Of a DNA stretch of 13,336 nt, positions 12,527 to 13,336 are shown piece by piece. The first letter of the stretch is position 1. Each line of letters starts with the position of its first letter. The translations under genes and the position numbers were made by a program. The notes beneath the pieces were generated by a model. The model made no database searches. It saw nothing but the letters and a program-made list of their open reading frames with translations, and was not told where the DNA came from. The stretch is from the NCBI GenBank assembly GCA_041169145.1, contig JBEEJO010000016.1:1-13336 (forward strand), given 5' to 3'. This DNA is from DATJQA01 sp041169145. GTDB taxonomy: Bacteria > Patescibacteriota > Minisyncoccia > UBA6257 > 2-01-FULL-56-20.

Positions 12527-12633
12527 CTCTGCATTATGGATACGGAATAGGCGCGCGAAATTCCCGGTAATCAGCACTGTGATATTGGCAGAAAACGCGC
12601 GGTAAGATAGGGTATATCGGTACGTCACATTCA
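12527..12633. other. Spacer before the sigma factor gene
   Basis: Short gene-free spacer. ATTCCCGG at 12560-12567 could be a third, badly decayed tRNA-Pro end about 163 bp after the second. Weak promoter candidates for the sigma gene are TTGGCA (12585-12590) and TATATC (12613-12618), but the spacing is poor. Confidence 0.3.
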
Positions 12634-13140
12634 ATGGAACGCAGACAAAAACAGTTTCTGGCCGCCTATGATGCCCATTCGGAGGCAATCTACCGCCACG
12701 TCTTTTTTCGCGTGTACTCCAAGGCGCGCGCGGAGGAGCTGGTCCAGGAAACATTCATGAAGACCTGGGAATATCTCCGGGACGGCAACGAAGTGGAGAA
12801 TCTCCGGGCGTTCCTCTATCGCGTGGCGAACAACGCGGTCATCGACCATGTCCGCAAGAAGCGGGAGGACAGCTTGGACGACTTGATGGAAACATCCGAT
12901 TCCTGGGAACCGCGGACGGATGGACGAGCGGAAGCAGAACGTTCTATTGCGCTGCATGATATTTTTGAGACGATGAAGAAGCTCGATGACGACGCGAGGG
13001 AGATACTGACGCTCCGATACGTGGATGATCTGGATCCGAAGGATATTGCCGTCATCCTCGACATTACGCCGAATAATGTGTCCGTTCGGTTGAACCGGGC
13101 GATGCACGAGTTGAAGAAACTTATGGACCCCCATGCATAA
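12634..13140 (+). CDS. ECF-type RNA polymerase sigma factor
   Basis: Alternative sigma factor of 168 residues, typical for the extracytoplasmic function group, with only regions 2 and 4. Region 2 spans about 11-77: YRHVFFRVYSKARAEELVQETFMKTWEYL (core binding and -10 recognition), then NLRAFLYRVANNAVIDHVRKK. An acidic linker (79-105) follows. Region 4 spans about 109-162: LDDDAREILTLRYVDDLDPKDIAVILDITPNNVSVRLNRAMHELKK, with the helix-turn-helix that reads -35 boxes. The following gene overlaps it by eight bases and appears to be a membrane protein, the usual position of an anti-sigma factor. ATG 12634 gives the normal family start; no good Shine-Dalgarno is seen. The target regulon is unknown. 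Confidence 0.93.
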   Translation: MERRQKQFLAAYDAHSEAIYRHVFFRVYSKARAEELVQETFMKTWEYLRDGNEVENLRAFLYRVANNAVIDHVRKKREDSLDDLMETSDSWEPRTDGRAEAERSIALHDIFETMKKLDDDAREILTLRYVDDLDPKDIAVILDITPNNVSVRLNRAMHELKKLMDPHA

Positions 13141-13336
13141 TTTTTTGGAAAAACTACAGCACGCGCGACATGCCGTACGGTTCGCGCCGGAGCGGAAGAA
13201 GGCCGTGCGTGATTATCTCGTTCGCATGACCGCCGCGGACGTGGTCTTGCGCGCGCCGCGAAAAGACTATCGGACGCTCGGTTCGTTCTTCGCGCGCCCG
13301 ATGCCGGTCTTGGCCGGCATTATGGGGCTTGTGCTT
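13133..13336 (+). CDS. Probable membrane partner of the sigma factor, 3' end missing
   Basis: An open frame of 68 codons runs off the right edge. The ATG at 13133 lies inside the last codons of the sigma gene (TAA at 13138-13140), so translation is probably coupled. The visible part is a basic cytoplasmic stretch (MHNFLEKLQHARHAVRFAPERKKAVRDYLVRM), then a segment that turns hydrophobic at ARPMPVLAGIMGLVL, the likely start of a membrane helix. Position and layout fit an anti-sigma factor or a DUF5667-like protein. I see no zinc-binding HxxxCxxC motif in the visible part. The assignment rests mainly on context. Confidence 0.6.
   Translation, partial: MHNFLEKLQHARHAVRFAPERKKAVRDYLVRMTAADVVLRAPRKDYRTLGSFFARPMPVLAGIMGLVL

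Noticed and set aside
12369..12605. Small plus-strand frames in the repeat region
   Set aside because: They run through tRNA-derived repeats and hairpin arms, so they are probably chance frames.

Overview
The window looks like chromosome from a small-genome bacterium of the Candidate Phyla Radiation (Patescibacteria, Parcubacteria-like). This is an inference. It rests on short hypothetical membrane proteins with CPR-style N-termini, many starts preceded by a -10 box only 6-11 nt upstream, tRNA genes without an encoded CCA, dense ATGA-type overlaps, and a mixture of essential translation genes with small genes of unknown role.

Layout. 1-1637 (minus): the 5' part of a DUF6390-like gene and an EamA-type transporter. 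1662-2784: a PAP2 phosphatase broken by a frameshift at a run of eight T, facing a small DUF2238/YjdF-like membrane protein across a bidirectional terminator. 2822-3712: a single-pass coiled-coil membrane protein. 3741-5514 (minus): gatC-gatA, two subunits of the tRNA-dependent amidotransferase. 5579-6332: a nickel superoxide dismutase gene with its maturation protease, divergent from gatCA. 6329-6961: a tRNA region with a divergent initiator-like tRNA, a structured three-way-junction element, elongator tRNA-Met, and a hairpin-rich stretch ending in a second copy of the tRNA-Met 3' end. 6971-8113: a single-chain, mitochondrial-type phenylalanyl-tRNA synthetase. 8138-8455 (minus): a small soluble protein. 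8566-12137: a packed operon of CCA-adding enzyme, a membrane-anchored HExxH protein, a small membrane protein and an alpha/beta hydrolase. 12158-12527: tRNA-Pro followed by two more copies of the structured element. 12634-13336: an ECF sigma factor overlapping the start of a probable membrane-anchored partner.

Much of the window serves translation: GatCA corrects mischarged tRNA, PheRS charges tRNA-Phe, the CCA enzyme finishes tRNAs that lack CCA (all three here do), and the tRNAs themselves are present.

The most unusual content is the family of about 130-bp three-way-junction elements starting exactly 8 nt after tRNA ends (6466-6602 and 12237-12365, with a decayed copy at 12421-12526). Stems in the two good copies differ in sequence but keep pairing, while the junction sequences are conserved. 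In addition, both tRNA-Met and tRNA-Pro have a second copy of their own 3' end 183-184 bp downstream. This points to an undescribed structured RNA or tRNA-end-associated mobile element. Secondary highlights are the mitochondrial-type PheRS and the NiSOD/SodX pair.
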